Assembly (NCBI RefSeq): GCF_016859125.1
Contig: NZ_CP069338.1
Coordinates: forward strand, 5,209,501 to 5,273,500
Length of the DNA: 64,000 nucleotides
Source: Archangium violaceum
GTDB lineage: Bacteria > Myxococcota > Myxococcia > Myxococcales > Myxococcaceae
Direction: 5' to 3'
The position numbers and the translations under genes are program-made. Every line of letters begins with the position of its first letter. Positions within the stretch are counted from its first letter, which is position 1. The notes beneath the pieces are model-generated. The model did not search any database. It was given only the letters and a program-made list of their open reading frames with translations, and was not told the origin of the DNA. Positions 62,468-64,000 of the stretch are shown piece by piece.

Positions 62468-64000
62468 TCAGTTCACCGTGAACTCGCGTGACGTGCCGCT
62501 GTAGGCGCGGATGAGTCCGTCCCAACCGGACTTCCAGTCACCGTCATGGCGGATGCGGTAGGTGCCCGGCGGGGTGTCCGCCGGAATCTTCCACTCGATG
62601 GTGACATGCGAGCACCCGAAGGTGGGCGCGCAGTTGTTGCGCTCCCAGCGGTACTTCGTCTCCCAATCCCAGTCGTTGGCCACCGTCACCCACGAGGTGC
62701 CCGACTTGCGCTGCACCTGCAGGTAGCTGCCCTGACGGCGGAGGTTGTTCTTCGGGTGGCCGCCCCAGAACTTCACGCTCACCGTCTCGCCCCGGAGGTA
62801 GGCGGCGCGTGCGTCCGTGACGACGCCACCGAAGCTCGTCATCAGCGGTTTGTCGTCGTACACCACGCCCGTCTGCACCGTCGTCTGGTTGTTGCGCAGG
62901 TCTCGCGGAGTGGAGCCCGGCGCCACGCTGGCGCCCGTGCGCATCGCGATGGCCAGCTTGTCCACCTCTTGATGCACCGCCGCGAGCTGCCATGGGCCGA
63001 AGTGGGTGGAGGCGCCCTCGTAGTCCTGCTTCGCGTACTCCTCGCGCGTGGTCAGGTAGCCGGCGTAGGCGTTGGACAGGCCGGCGATGATCACCTGGTC
63101 CACGCCCAGCGGAGAGAGTTGCGCGAGCACCTGCTTGCGTAGCCTTCGGCCGGACATGGTGGTGGGCTCGAAGGGCACCGCCACCAGCGCCACGTTGCCC
63201 AGCCTCACCACCTGGAGCGGCAATACCTCGGGCGTCCACGGGTAGGGTTGCATCGTGCCCATCTCGAGGACGATGGGCTTCTCTCCCTGACACGGGGTGG
63301 TGAAGAGGGTGCAGTTGAAGACCTTCCAGACGTCGTCGATGCTCTCGCAGGTGGCACCCTCGGAGCCGAAGCCCGGGCCGTCCTCGGCGCCCGCCAGCAT
63401 GGAGTCACCGATGGCCGCCTCGCAGGTGGTGTGCGAGAGGCCGTCCGCGTACTGGGGCGCCACCTGCACCTCGTCCATCTCCACGTAGGCGTGCCGGTAG
63501 TCCACCCCTCCCGTCACCGTCGTCGAGGCGGTGTCGTAGAGCGCCCTGGCCAGGTCGAACTGCTTGCCGCCGGAGAGCTCCGTGCTCTCGAAGTCGTCGG
63601 CGCCGCCGCCGTTGGTTCCGCCGTGGATGTTGGGCGTCACGTCGCCCTCGTTGCTCTGCGCGAAGGCCGCCACGAAGGTGCGCTGCTCGGTGTAGCTCGT
63701 CCCCTTCAGCTTCTCGAAGAGGTAGGACGCATAGCCCTTGTTGTCGCCGCTGATGAGCAGGTTGTCGTTGCCCATGGACGTGCCATGCACGGCGAACCAG
63801 TTGATGAGGCCCACCTCGCGCCCGTCATCTCCTTGCAACCGCAGCAGCGTCATGTGCTTGTCGGTGTCGTGGTCGAACTGCGTCCGCTCGGTGGAGGGGT
63901 TGCGCAGGTAGGCCTCGGGGGAGCGGTTGATGCTCGCGTCGAGCAGGTCGCCCGAGGCGATGCGGATGCTGCCGGGCGCGAGGTTGTCATGGGCTCGGAC
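62468..64000 (-). CDS. Neutral/alkaline ceramidase, 5' end beyond the window
   Basis: About 511 codons are visible; the start lies past 64000. The family core is present: 'LINWFAVHGTSMGNDNLLIS' and 'AFAQSNEGDVTPNIHGG' (the nucleophile loop, where characterised ceramidases have Ser in GDVSPN or GNLSPN and this has Thr). Then 'VVRLGNVALVAVPFEPTTMS', 'AGLSNAYAGYLTTREEYAKQ' and the C-terminal beta domain to 'AYSGTSREFTVN'. These zinc enzymes hydrolyse ceramide to sphingosine and fatty acid and are usually secreted. Ceramide is eukaryotic-type lipid and also present in some myxobacteria, so prey digestion or lipid turnover are both possible. Confidence 0.88.
   Translation of the reverse strand, partial: VRAHDNLAPGSIRIASGDLLDASINRSPEAYLRNPSTERTQFDHDTDKHMTLLRLQGDDGREVGLINWFAVHGTSMGNDNLLISGDNKGYASYLFEKLKGTSYTEQRTFVAAFAQSNEGDVTPNIHGGTNGGGADDFESTELSGGKQFDLARALYDTASTTVTGGVDYRHAYVEMDEVQVAPQYADGLSHTTCEAAIGDSMLAGAEDGPGFGSEGATCESIDDVWKVFNCTLFTTPCQGEKPIVLEMGTMQPYPWTPEVLPLQVVRLGNVALVAVPFEPTTMSGRRLRKQVLAQLSPLGVDQVIIAGLSNAYAGYLTTREEYAKQDYEGASTHFGPWQLAAVHQEVDKLAIAMRTGASVAPGSTPRDLRNNQTTVQTGVVYDDKPLMTSFGGVVTDARAAYLRGETVSVKFWGGHPKNNLRRQGSYLQVQRKSGTSWVTVANDWDWETKYRWERNNCAPTFGCSHVTIEWKIPADTPPGTYRIRHDGDWKSGWDGLIRAYSGTSREFTVN

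Overview
The window is high-GC DNA from a fruiting myxobacterium, most likely suborder Cystobacterineae (Archangium/Cystobacter/Melittangium relatives). This rests on lineage-restricted families: a MYXO-CTERM sorting tail (19716-20762), a DUF2381-type protein beside a Hanks-type Ser/Thr kinase (51765-54380), and a SitA/SitI-like lipoprotein toxin/immunity remnant (61374-62454). Many secreted hydrolases and lipoproteins fit a predatory, biopolymer-degrading lifestyle. No rRNA, tRNA, CRISPR array or replication origin was recognised.

Layout. 0.1-5 kb: secreted tandem-repeat protein, M14 carboxypeptidase, and a chymotrypsin-fold protease with a ricin-type lectin. 5-14 kb: isochorismatase-family fragment, 31-aa membrane peptide, sugar dehydrogenase lipoprotein, two cytochromes P450 around a large GH92 mannosidase, and a frameshifted small gene. 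14.4-16.2 kb: an IS1182-like element with terminal inverted repeats and a frameshifted transposase. 16.2-20.8 kb: GH71-like glucanase, a broken CBM3-GH16 gene colliding with a truncated erythromycin-esterase gene, and a MYXO-CTERM polysaccharide lyase. 20.9-23 kb: frmA-frmB formaldehyde detoxification. 23-32 kb: secreted hypotheticals, a ruined O-methyltransferase gene, an OB-fold lipoprotein, a thiolase and a DUF4038-type glycosidase. 32-45 kb: small membrane proteins, two alpha/beta hydrolases, a HhH/ferritin-like fusion, SelO, an acetylornithine-type aminotransferase, a succinate-type CoA transferase, an acyl-CoA synthetase and thioredoxin. 45-51 kb: zwf-pgl-gnd-uraA-lysR reading leftward. 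51-55.5 kb: HypA-like protein, kinase plus DUF2381 protein, and a small winged-helix regulator with its membrane partner behind two palindromic sites. 55.5-64 kb: acyl-CoA dehydrogenase/acyltransferase fusion, TPR protein, Gly/Ala-rich repeat protein, VAO-type flavin oxidase, Sit remnant and a partial neutral ceramidase.

How the genes work together. GH92 (mannan), GH71 (alpha-1,3-glucan), GH16 (beta-glucan), a polysaccharide lyase, proteases and a ceramidase could together attack eukaryotic, especially fungal, prey envelopes; this is inference. The clearest metabolic unit is the oxidative pentose phosphate operon (two 4-base or short-gap couplings). frmA-frmB are translationally coupled. At least six genes are broken by frameshifts or deletions (small gene at 13.9 kb, transposase, GH16, methyltransferase, SitA-like, SitI-like). 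Several breaks sit in homopolymers, so assembly error must be excluded before all are called decay. The two Sit-like lesions include losses of whole internal segments, which sequencing error cannot explain.
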